A stretch of DNA of 59,423 bases from Sphingobacteriaceae bacterium (GTDB lineage Bacteria; Bacteroidota; Bacteroidia; Sphingobacteriales; Sphingobacteriaceae): positions 1 through 59,423 of the forward strand of contig JAQSWM010000014.1 in NCBI GenBank assembly GCA_029266635.1, written 5' to 3'. Below, piece after piece: positions 18,524-25,089 of the stretch. The notes below the pieces were generated by a model. That model ran no database searches, was not told the DNA's origin, and was given only the letters and a program-made list of their open reading frames with translations. The position numbers and the translations under genes are program-made. Position 1 is the stretch's first letter, and every line of letters starts with the position of its first letter.

Positions 18524-19909
18524 TTAATAGGCGTTCTCTTCGCCTTTAAATACATTTATGATCGTATAGAACACGATTTTTATGTCAAGCATCACAGACC
18601 AATTTTCCATGTACCAGATATCATGTTCCACTCTTTTTTCCATTAAACCCTGCTCTTTGGTCTCGCCTCTAAAGCCGTTTACCTGAGCCCAGCCGCTTAT
18701 TCCTGGCTTTAAGAATTGCCTAACCATATACTTGTCTATGATTTGACGGTATTGTTCTGTATGGGCCAGCATATGTGGGCGAGGGCCGATAACACTCATG
18801 TAACCGAGCAATACATTGAAGAACTGGGGAAGTTCATCAATGCTGGTTTTACGCATAAACTTTCCTATTGGGGTAATCCTGTCGTCGTTTAAAGATGCCT
18901 GGCGCTTGTCGCTGTCGGAGTTCATGCGCATGCTCCTGAACTTGTAGCACCAAAAAGGCTTATTGTCACGCCCGCTGCGCAATTGCTTAAACAATACCGG
19001 GCCCGGGCTTTGGATTTTTATAATGATAGCGAGTAGGGGATAGAGCCAGCTGAAAATGAATACAATTACACCAAGGCTCACAATTATATCGAAGAGACGT
19101 TTTTTGAAACGGTTCTCAATATCTTCCAGTGGCTCTTTACGGGCACACAGGACCGTGAAATTGCCCATTTTGTCAAACCGGAAATTAGTTTCCAAGGCTG
19201 TAAGGTCGGGCACAAACTTTAAGCGGACACACTGCTTTTCGCCTTCTTTAATCAGGTCGGCGAGGTCATTCATTTTATCCGGGTCTACAGAAACAAATAC
19301 TTCCTCAATGCCTGATTCCGCTGCTTTTTTCAATTGCTCTGCAGGAGATTGTACAATTAGTTCGCCGTTCTTGTTAACCTGGCTACGGTCTTCTCCAAGA
19401 AAACCAACAAAATTTAAGCTGCTCTGCTGTTGAAGGTAAGAGGCAAGCTTCAGCCCACCCTGGTTCATTCCCAAAACGGCAACCGCTTTCCGGATGTCGT
19501 ACGTTTTAGTGAGTGCATGCTGGAGTGAAGTACTGGTAAGGCGGCTGAGTATAAACCCTCCTGCAAGCAGTGAGTAGAACGCAATCAGATAAGCTCTTGA
19601 AAAGTCTGTATTGTCTGTAAAGAATAGGTAAGCGATAAATATGAAGCAATGAAGTGCTATGCTTCTCCAGGTAGCCCGATATATATGTTCAAGTTTGTGA
19701 ACGGTTCCTTCTGCATATAAGGCGAAGACTCCGGTGCAAACAACCCAGATCAGGTTGCTTATCATGACATTGTTCCGGTACACATCCCGATCTATATAAA
19801 TTCCGTATTTGTTAGCTAAATAGTATCCGAGGAAAAAACAAAAGTTGAATATAATCAGGTCGCTAACGGCAAGAGCAAAACGAAGTAGGTAAAAGTAGCG
19901 TGTTTCCAT
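18524..19909 (-). CDS. polyprenyl-phosphate glycosylphosphotransferase (initiating enzyme)
   Basis: Four to five membrane helices (about 1-130), a Rossmann-like CoA-binding-type middle (about 140-250) and the C-terminal bacterial sugar transferase domain make up 461 residues. Domain motifs include FKQLRSGRDNKPFWCYKFRS, TSIDELPQFFNVL, SVIGPRPH and KPGISGWAQVNGFRGET. This WcaJ/WbaP-type enzyme loads the first sugar-1-phosphate onto undecaprenyl phosphate and so starts each EPS repeat unit. It lies at the head of the wza-wzc genes. Whether the sugar is glucose or galactose cannot be read. Confidence 0.92.
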   Translation of the reverse strand: METRYFYLLRFALAVSDLIIFNFCFFLGYYLANKYGIYIDRDVYRNNVMISNLIWVVCTGVFALYAEGTVHKLEHIYRATWRSIALHCFIFIAYLFFTDNTDFSRAYLIAFYSLLAGGFILSRLTSTSLQHALTKTYDIRKAVAVLGMNQGGLKLASYLQQQSSLNFVGFLGEDRSQVNKNGELIVQSPAEQLKKAAESGIEEVFVSVDPDKMNDLADLIKEGEKQCVRLKFVPDLTALETNFRFDKMGNFTVLCARKEPLEDIENRFKKRLFDIIVSLGVIVFIFSWLYPLLAIIIKIQSPGPVLFKQLRSGRDNKPFWCYKFRSMRMNSDSDKRQASLNDDRITPIGKFMRKTSIDELPQFFNVLLGYMSVIGPRPHMLAHTEQYRQIIDKYMVRQFLKPGISGWAQVNGFRGETKEQGLMEKRVEHDIWYMENWSVMLDIKIVFYTIINVFKGEENAY

Positions 19910-20046
19910 ATAAGTAGTTTTGAAAGAAAATACCTTTGGTGCTAATCAATCAGCGGTAGATGCTGGGTAGATAAAAAGCATTTCACAGCTGATTATTCAA
20001 CTACTATGCCAAACGGGTGTGGAAGGTATGATGATAAAGCGGGGAT

Positions 20047-20062
20047 TTCGCCCAGAGGCGAA
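20047..20062 (-). other. small GC-rich hairpin after the small membrane protein gene
   Basis: TTCGCC and GGCGAA form a perfect 6-bp stem with a 4-nt loop right after the stop codon. There is no T-tract, so it is more likely an RNA-stabilising or processing element than a terminator. The rest of the 155-bp gap before the glycosylphosphotransferase gene shows nothing I can name. Confidence 0.3.
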
Positions 20063-20064
20063 GC

Positions 20065-20259
20065 TTAAAACAGAACGTAAAGCAGAATAAACAGGGCAAG
20101 AACAAGCAAATTCCCTAAAATTAACCCTACTATATGCAAAACTCTCAGTTTTGCGCTCTCATTGACATCTATGGGATGTGCCGGTACGAGCTTTTTACGG
20201 GTAAATAGCGTAAATACGTCTTTGTTCCACTTCCGTGCAGTGTCTTTTATATTGGACAT
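20065..20259 (-). CDS. small membrane protein with conserved YVLF tail
   Basis: From ATG 20259 the protein has 64 residues: a basic cytoplasmic part (KDTARKWNKDVFTLFTRKK), then one membrane helix ending NLLVLALFILLYVLF at the C-terminus. The open frame extends to a TTG at 20358, but that TTG overlaps a possible -7 box (TATTTTTG, 20356-20363), so I prefer the ATG. The last 15 residues match the 40-residue protein at 5147 at 10 positions, and both small genes sit beside a secreted beta-helix gene. The family is not recognised; a role in assembling or anchoring the export machinery is only a guess. Confidence 0.6.
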   Translation of the reverse strand: MSNIKDTARKWNKDVFTLFTRKKLVPAHPIDVNESAKLRVLHIVGLILGNLLVLALFILLYVLF

Positions 20260-20410
20260 TCTGCCGCGAAAGGAGAACTTTGCTGATTTCCTTTTAACGG
20301 AGGCTTCTATTATGTTATTATCGCGATCCACTATAATGGCAGAAGTGTTTAACAACAAAAATAATAAATTAGTTTATTTATTCTCAGGTAAATTGGTGTA
20401 AGCCCGCTCT

Positions 20411-21730
20411 TTACCTCTGCTCAAAAGCTCCGATATCTGGCTCCTCACGTACCGGCCGCTTAATGCCTGTATAATCAAAAGGGCTATAAATTTCAGGATT
20501 CCCGCAATTCACGGCTGGGCTACGCAGTTTAAGACGGAAGTCTGCCCGAATGTTCTTCGACGGCTTTTCAAACATCGGATCCACGTTTTCTGTGCATGTT
20601 ACGTTTGTGATCGCCGTCTGTACTTTACGCCGGTTGACATTGTAGTGCAGGTTGTTCCTGTAAACCAAATCCGAATTCTTGAAATTATAGTTGATGAGCT
20701 TATCGCGATCTGTTACCAGAATGTTATTCACAATTCGGATATCACCACTTACTCCGGCCTGTATTTGGCCAACCTCCAGTTCGCGGCTCTGGGCATTGCG
20801 GTATGCAGTGTTGTTAAAAATGTCGACATGATCGCTTTGGAATGTGTGAATGCCAGTGCCGCCGTTAAACCAGCATATGTTGTTTTCAATCAAAGTCCTG
20901 CCGTGGTAAGGGCCCAGCGATGAGCCGTTCTGCTCGTTTCTGAAATCATCAATAATAATTCCGTTGCCGTCAGCAATCCTGCACAGGTCGGCCCATTTCA
21001 CAAAGTTGCGGTTATTATAGCATTTGTTGTTGCGTATGATATTGTGATACCCATTTGCCTGGTCGAAATTCCAGAATTGGTAGAATGAAATTCCGCTGGT
21101 ACCGAAAACGGTGTACCAACTGGTATTGTAAATAGTATTTCCTTCTGCCGTGATATAATCCGCCTGCGAGGCGCCAATGCCTCCTCCGCCACAATCGTGT
21201 ATAACATTGTTTAAAATTTCTATGTGGTGCGGGTGCTGGCCCTGTTTTCCTGAAATGGCTATTCCGTTGCCATTAAAAGCCGGATCATACTCGCCCTCCT
21301 TGTTGTCGCAGCTCCCTGGCTGTTTTATCGCCTTGCGCAGAGATACATTCTCGTTATTGCCGATTATCTCGAAACCTGTAATCTTAATATAGCTGATGTT
21401 TTTCGCGATGGAAAATCCGGCCCAGCCGTTAAAGCTTATAACCGGTGAATGCCCGGGATAATTTTTGTAAATAATATATGCCGACTTGGTGCCACTAACT
21501 GGTATATCTACTACATTGCATGACGAACAGTCGTTGAAGTAAGTTCCATTCATTACCAAAACCGTGTCGCCGGCCTTAGTAAGGTTGGCAGCTTCCTGGA
21601 TGGTGCGCTTAGCTTGTCCGGGGCTTTTACCACTGTTCTCAGGGCTGCCTTTTTTGGAGCTTACGTAATAGTTAGTAGCGTATAAGTTTGTACAGGCAAA
21701 CAGCGCCAGGCCGAAAAAGAGCAACCTCAT
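20411..21730 (-). CDS. secreted right-handed parallel beta-helix protein
   Basis: ATG 21730 gives a clean signal peptide (MRLLFFGLALFACTNLYA) and a 439-residue protein. The longer frame to 21790 runs upstream through the promoter and is rejected. After ATNYYVSSKKG comes the GDTVLVMNGTY motif and then repeated coils (about 130-360) such as HIEILNNVIHDCGG and NNICWFNGGTGIHTF, as in PL9/PL1-like or DUF1565 beta-helix proteins. The C-terminus (DIGAFEQR) is a common end for this class. No T9SS sorting domain is visible, so it may stay in the periplasm. It is the first gene of the EPS transcript and probably modifies or binds the polymer. Confidence 0.82.
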   Translation of the reverse strand: MRLLFFGLALFACTNLYATNYYVSSKKGSPENSGKSPGQAKRTIQEAANLTKAGDTVLVMNGTYFNDCSSCNVVDIPVSGTKSAYIIYKNYPGHSPVISFNGWAGFSIAKNISYIKITGFEIIGNNENVSLRKAIKQPGSCDNKEGEYDPAFNGNGIAISGKQGQHPHHIEILNNVIHDCGGGGIGASQADYITAEGNTIYNTSWYTVFGTSGISFYQFWNFDQANGYHNIIRNNKCYNNRNFVKWADLCRIADGNGIIIDDFRNEQNGSSLGPYHGRTLIENNICWFNGGTGIHTFQSDHVDIFNNTAYRNAQSRELEVGQIQAGVSGDIRIVNNILVTDRDKLINYNFKNSDLVYRNNLHYNVNRRKVQTAITNVTCTENVDPMFEKPSKNIRADFRLKLRSPAVNCGNPEIYSPFDYTGIKRPVREEPDIGAFEQR

Positions 21731-21747
21731 TATGCGTAGATTAGGTT

Positions 21748-21777
21748 CAAATATAGATGGTGCAGAACGCAAAACAA
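21748..21777 (-). promoter_or_regulatory. Bacteroidota promoter of the EPS operon's first gene
   Basis: On the minus strand TTG (plus-strand CAA at 21775-21777), 19 bp and TATATTTG (plus-strand CAAATATA at 21748-21755) match the consensus exactly. It lies 17 bp before ATG 21730 and so also fixes the start of the beta-helix gene. Confidence 0.78.
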
Positions 21778-21825
21778 ACAGATTAAACACTTAATGGTTC
21801 AGCTAAGAACACAGAATAGCTCTTC

Positions 21826-23364
21826 ATGGAACAAAAACAACAATTCGTAGAGGCAATACAAAGCGGCTATAATTTTAGCGGCGATAAAATGAAAATCGGC
21901 AGAGCGATGCTGGACGGTGAAGTTGCAGAAGAAGCGGATGTATTTCTGCCCTTCAAAACAATGAACCGCCACGGGCTTATCGCGGGAGCGACCGGGACAG
22001 GCAAGACAAAGACACTTCAGATGATAAGCGAAGGGCTGAGCGATGCCAGTGTACCTGTTTTGCTTCTGGATATTAAAGGCGACCTGAGCGGGATTGCCAT
22101 GCCGGGTACTACCAATCCAAAGTTAGAAGAAAGAGCTAAAATGTTGGGGATTGAGTATCAGCCTGAAAACTTTCCTGTGGAGTTATTTACGTTAAGCAAT
22201 GAAAAAGGCGTAAGGCTTAGGGCGACTGTAAGCGAGTTTGGGCCTGTTCTGCTTTCCAGAATATTAGGATTGAACGATACACAGGCGGGCGTAATGGCTA
22301 TGATCTTTAAGTACTGCGATGATAATAAACTGCCATTGCTTGATCTGAAGGATTTCATAAAAGTTCTTCAGTTTGCCGGCGAGGAAGGCAAAGCCGGTTT
22401 TGAGAAATCGTACGGGCGCATATCCACTACCACAACCGGCACTATTTTGCGGAAGGTTATAGAGCTTCAGCAACAGGGTGCTGATATGTTTTTTGGCGAG
22501 AAAAGCTTTGAGGTGGAGGATCTGATGCGGATTAATAATGAAGGAAAAGGTATGATCAATGTACTTCGGGTCACAGACCTGCAAAACCGCCCAAAACTGT
22601 TCTCAACATTTATGTTGCAACTTCTCGCAGAGCTTTATGCTGTGAGCCCGGAGGAGGGAGATATGGACAAGCCCAAACTTGTGATGTTCATTGATGAAGC
22701 GCACCTGATTTTCCAGGAAGCCAGCTCAGCTTTGTTGCAACAGATAGAAACTGTTGTAAAACTGATAAGGTCAAAAGGCATCGGCATTTTCTTCGTTACT
22801 CAGAACCCGATGGATGTGCCGGCAAGCGTGCTTGGGCAGCTTGGAATGAAAATCCAGCATGCGCTCCGGGCATTTACCGCGGTGGATAGAAAAGTTATCA
22901 AACAAACATCAGAGAATTATCCGGATACCAAGTTTTACAAAACAGATGAGCTGATCACACAACTCGGAATAGGAGAGGCGCTGATTACCATGCTGAATGA
23001 AAAAGGCATTCCAACTCCTCTTGCTCACGTCATGCTGAACCCACCGCGTACGCGAATGGATGTGCTGTCGGCGGTAGAAGTAGATTCTTTGGTTGCGGGC
23101 AGCAAACTGGCTTCCAAATACAATCAGGAAATAGATTCGCAGAGTGCATATGAGATACTGAATGCAAAACTGGAGCAGGCCGCGGAACAAACAGCCGAAG
23201 CTCAAAAAAATATCCCCGAAAGCAGCAAAGCTGAAAAGGAAGAAAGCTTTTTTGATAATCCAATTGTGAGGAGTGCGGGGAGGACTGCAGCAACCATCAT
23301 TACCAGGAGCCTCCTGGGAGCTTTAGGGCTGGGCGGGAGAAGCCGAAGAAAAAGTATCTGGTAA
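21826..23364 (+). CDS. HerA-like ATPase of the DUF853 (YjgR) family
   Basis: The 512 residues carry a Walker A motif GATGTGKTKT (about residue 53), VLLLDIKGDLSG after it, Walker B KLVMFIDEAHLIF (about 285) and an arginine-finger-like FVTQNPMDVP region. This fits the HerA/FtsK-superfamily DUF853 proteins (E. coli YjgR), P-loop ATPases of unclear role. The C-terminal about 60 residues are charged, then GRTAATIITRSLLGALGLGG, a short glycine-rich tail found in the family. It is transcribed divergently from the EPS operon and shares the 95-bp intergenic region with it. Confidence 0.88.
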   Translation: MEQKQQFVEAIQSGYNFSGDKMKIGRAMLDGEVAEEADVFLPFKTMNRHGLIAGATGTGKTKTLQMISEGLSDASVPVLLLDIKGDLSGIAMPGTTNPKLEERAKMLGIEYQPENFPVELFTLSNEKGVRLRATVSEFGPVLLSRILGLNDTQAGVMAMIFKYCDDNKLPLLDLKDFIKVLQFAGEEGKAGFEKSYGRISTTTTGTILRKVIELQQQGADMFFGEKSFEVEDLMRINNEGKGMINVLRVTDLQNRPKLFSTFMLQLLAELYAVSPEEGDMDKPKLVMFIDEAHLIFQEASSALLQQIETVVKLIRSKGIGIFFVTQNPMDVPASVLGQLGMKIQHALRAFTAVDRKVIKQTSENYPDTKFYKTDELITQLGIGEALITMLNEKGIPTPLAHVMLNPPRTRMDVLSAVEVDSLVAGSKLASKYNQEIDSQSAYEILNAKLEQAAEQTAEAQKNIPESSKAEKEESFFDNPIVRSAGRTAATIITRSLLGALGLGGRSRRKSIW

Positions 23365-23369
23365 ACTCT

Positions 23370-24203
23370 TCATAAGCCGTTGTCGTTTTCATCGCTTACA
23401 TTCCATTCAGCCTTGTTGATGAAAAGTTGTTTTGCCGGCAGGCGGGGAGAAGTAGCCCCTGGCGCTGTTTGATATGTTACGATCTTTCCGTTCCGTATGT
23501 AAACGGCATCCATGATTTTTCCAACCGTATATTTTCGATCTGCCGGGAAGCTATGGCTTTGACCGCTTCTATTTGCGAAGAACACTGCTGCAGCTGCGAT
23601 GAGCACCTTGTTTTCCGTGTCTCGGAAAGGCAGCAGCACCGTGCCCCCGCGAAACGCCGGGCCATCCAGGTCCAGTACCAGATCGTTTGCTTCCATGACT
23701 TCAAAACTGCCCAGGCTAAAGTCGACCGCAACTCCTATAATCCGGATAATCGCCAGGTTGGAATTAGGAGCGCTTCGTAAACCTTGCGGATCTACCGGAT
23801 AAATACGGATGTTGATCCTGCCTTTCGGATCAAAGCCAATTGATAGATTGAGTTTAGGCGCAACCGTAGTGAACCGGGTATAACAGTTAAGCTGGAGATC
23901 TGCCAGTAATGATAAGTTTCCCTCCGCGATACTGCGTTCCCCCGAACTGGAGCCACAGCTGCGAATTACTTCAGATAATCTTCCGGAGAGCCGGCGATGA
24001 AGCGTGCGGCTGGCATTTGGGAATATGAGGGGTGAGAGGGCGTTCCGCAGTAGTGCTGATGCCCGGTTTGCAATACCAAATTCTGTGGCAGCCTTTCGGC
24101 TCGCTTCAGACAAACGATAGGTGCCGGCGTGTGAGCCGTGGTTTTCATCCTGCTGTGGCGACGAAGAATATTGCCGGTTTCTTTTTGGCTTTTTCATTCC
24201 CAT
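23370..24203 (-). CDS. uncharacterised 277-residue protein
   Basis: I do not recognise this protein. The N-terminus is basic and polar (KKPKRNRQYSSS) with no signal peptide or membrane helix. A middle helical part (ASALLRNALSPLI to LSEVIRSCG) is followed by a beta-rich C-terminal half (LNLSIGFDPKGRINIRIYPV, then IIRIIGVAVDFSLGSF). Codon use and the length of the frame support a real gene. It converges on the DUF853 gene with 5 bp between them. Nothing shows function; the helical-then-beta layout and basic start could suit a nucleic-acid- or DNA-associated protein, but that is speculation. Confidence 0.62.
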   Translation of the reverse strand: MGMKKPKRNRQYSSSPQQDENHGSHAGTYRLSEASRKAATEFGIANRASALLRNALSPLIFPNASRTLHRRLSGRLSEVIRSCGSSSGERSIAEGNLSLLADLQLNCYTRFTTVAPKLNLSIGFDPKGRINIRIYPVDPQGLRSAPNSNLAIIRIIGVAVDFSLGSFEVMEANDLVLDLDGPAFRGGTVLLPFRDTENKVLIAAAAVFFANRSGQSHSFPADRKYTVGKIMDAVYIRNGKIVTYQTAPGATSPRLPAKQLFINKAEWNVSDENDNGL

Positions 24204-24262
24204 TTCTTAAATTCGTATATCTAAAATACGCTTTCCGGCGGTCAACATCCCCAAGTATCTTA

Positions 24263-24366
24263 TAGAATTCCGTAAAAGTGCGTCATAGGTGCGTTAAAGT
24301 CCGTGCAAAGTCCGTCTTTTTTATAGTATTCATTTAGTACTCGTCCAGTATCCGTTTAGTCCATGC
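24263..24366. repeat. phased array of AGTnCGT-like motifs, 10-11 bp apart
   Basis: In the 351-bp gap before tRNA-Gly, CGT trinucleotides, mostly as AGTnCGT or similar, recur at 24271, 24281, 24292, 24302, 24313, 24342 and 24353. Degenerate CAT versions are at 24331 and 24362. Spacings are 10, 11, 10, 11, (18), 11, 11 and 9, close to one turn of DNA, so all copies face the same side of the helix. The rest of the gap, apart from the tRNA promoter, shows nothing I can name. Confidence 0.55.
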
Positions 24367-24512
24367 CTGTGCAGTCGCCTTCCGGAGCCTTCCAAAATCG
24401 GCCTTCTACTGAGCCTGCCCCAACCAAAGTATGAAGGCTTCAGGAGCAGAACTATTTTTTGTGCCTGAATCACAGGCTGTTGTTTCGTAAGAGAACTAAT
24501 TTTAAAATTTGC

Positions 24513-24542
24513 TTGACAGAAATGCATTTCTGTCTATATTTG
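24513..24542 (+). promoter_or_regulatory. tRNA promoter with a 20-bp palindrome filling the spacer
   Basis: TTGACA (24513-24518) and TATATTTG (24535-24542) have TTG and the -7 box separated by 19 bp. The spacer is part of a perfect 20-bp palindrome, GACAGAAATG/CATTTCTGTC, at 24515-24534. The tRNA-Gly begins 12 bp after the -7 box. Confidence 0.78.
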
Positions 24543-24554
24543 CACCACCAAAAC

Positions 24555-24627
24555 GCGAAAGTAGCTCAGTTGGTAGAGCGCAACCTTGCCAAGGTTGAGG
24601 TCGCGAGTTCGAACCTCGTCTTTCGCT
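24555..24627 (+). tRNA. tRNA-Gly (GCC)
   Basis: A full cloverleaf is readable: acceptor GCGAAAG/CTTTCGC, D arm GCTC/GAGC, anticodon arm CAACC/GGTTG with loop TTGCCAA (anticodon GCC), and T arm GCGAG-TTCGAAC-CTCGT with one G-T pair. Length is 73 nt with T as discriminator; no CCA is encoded. It is driven by the promoter just upstream. Confidence 0.95.
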
Positions 24628-24628
24628 C

Positions 24629-24655
24629 TAATCCCTTCCCTCAAGGAAGGGATTA
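24629..24655 (+). terminator. hairpin between tRNA-Gly and tRNA-Leu
   Basis: TAATCCCTTCC and GGAAGGGATTA form a perfect 11-bp stem with a 5-nt loop. Only four T follow a few bases later, so this may be a processing hairpin within a two-tRNA transcript or a weak terminator. Confidence 0.5.
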
Positions 24656-24670
24656 AATGTTTTAACACCT

Positions 24671-24755
24671 GCTCAGATGGTGGAACTGGTAGACACGCAG
24701 GACTTAAAATCCTGTGACCTTAAAAGTCGTGCGGGTTCGATTCCCGCTCTGAGTA
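24671..24755 (+). tRNA. tRNA-Leu (TAA)
   Basis: A type II tRNA with a long variable arm: acceptor GCTCAGA/TCTGAGT (one G-T pair), anticodon arm CAGGA-CTTAAAA-TCCTG (anticodon TAA), T arm GCGGG-TTCGATT-CCCGC, and discriminator A. Length is 85 nt. It lies 43 bp after tRNA-Gly and probably shares its promoter. Confidence 0.95.
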
Positions 24756-24785
24756 CAAGCCCCGAATCTTTCGGGGTTTGTTGTT
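24756..24785 (+). terminator. terminator of tRNA-Leu
   Basis: CAAGCCCCGAA and TTCGGGGTTTG pair with one G-T wobble over 11 bp, followed by TTGTTTT. The same terminator design recurs after the decayed tRNA copy and after the TonB-type barrel gene. Confidence 0.8.
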
Positions 24786-24870
24786 TTAAGTGGTGTGGAA
24801 CTGGCAAGCACGTCCCGGCTTAGCCGGGATGACCTTAAAAGTCGTGCGGGTTCGATTCCCACTCTGAGTA
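24786..24870 (+). pseudogene. decayed second tRNA-Leu copy with altered anticodon arm
   Basis: This 85-nt stretch is the same length as the intact tRNA-Leu and aligns along it. The D arm is similar, and the last about 42 nt, covering the variable and T arms, differ by one base (G to A, which breaks a T-stem pair). The 5' acceptor strand no longer pairs with TCTGAGT. The anticodon arm is replaced by TCCCG-GCTTAGC-CGGGA, whose 7-nt loop would present UUA, although position 33 is C instead of the invariant U. It is most likely a tandem duplicate that has lost function. Confidence 0.75.
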
Positions 24871-24907
24871 CAAACCCTGGAACATAGTTCCGGGGTTTGT
24901 TGTTTTT
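24871..24907 (+). terminator. duplicated tRNA-Leu terminator
   Basis: CAAACCCTGGAA and TTCCGGGGTTTG pair over 12 bp with one G-T wobble and a 5-nt loop, followed by TTGTTTTT. It keeps the design of the terminator at 24756, so the duplication covered tRNA plus terminator. No gene lies between here and 25090. Confidence 0.78.
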
Positions 24908-25089
24908 ATTCGATAGTAAATTTATACATATGCCGCCCGTCACCTTACTCTCTAGTCAGAAAGATATACTTGGCGGATACAAGCATAGTGTGACATCGAA
25001 AGAAGTTCAGACAGCAAGAGGAACTGCCGTAGAATAAGTAATTTAGTCAGTTTAATATCGATTCCTTCAGGCTACGCTCCCTAACACCT

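Noticed and set aside
20260-20358. 33-residue N-terminal extension of the small YVLF-tail protein from a TTG.
   Set aside because: The TTG overlaps a possible -7 box and the added residues have no clear role; ATG 20259 gives a compact membrane protein. Not fully excluded.
24704-24943. 79-codon minus-strand open frame across tRNA-Leu and its decayed copy, reading RVGIEPA and SGNRTRT.
   Set aside because: These peptides are the antisense translation of tRNA sequence, a well-known false gene; the tRNA reading explains the conservation.
24940-24960. Short stretch resembling the end of 16S rRNA (gccgcccgtcacc).
   Set aside because: Only about a dozen bases match and nothing around it looks like rRNA; treated as chance.
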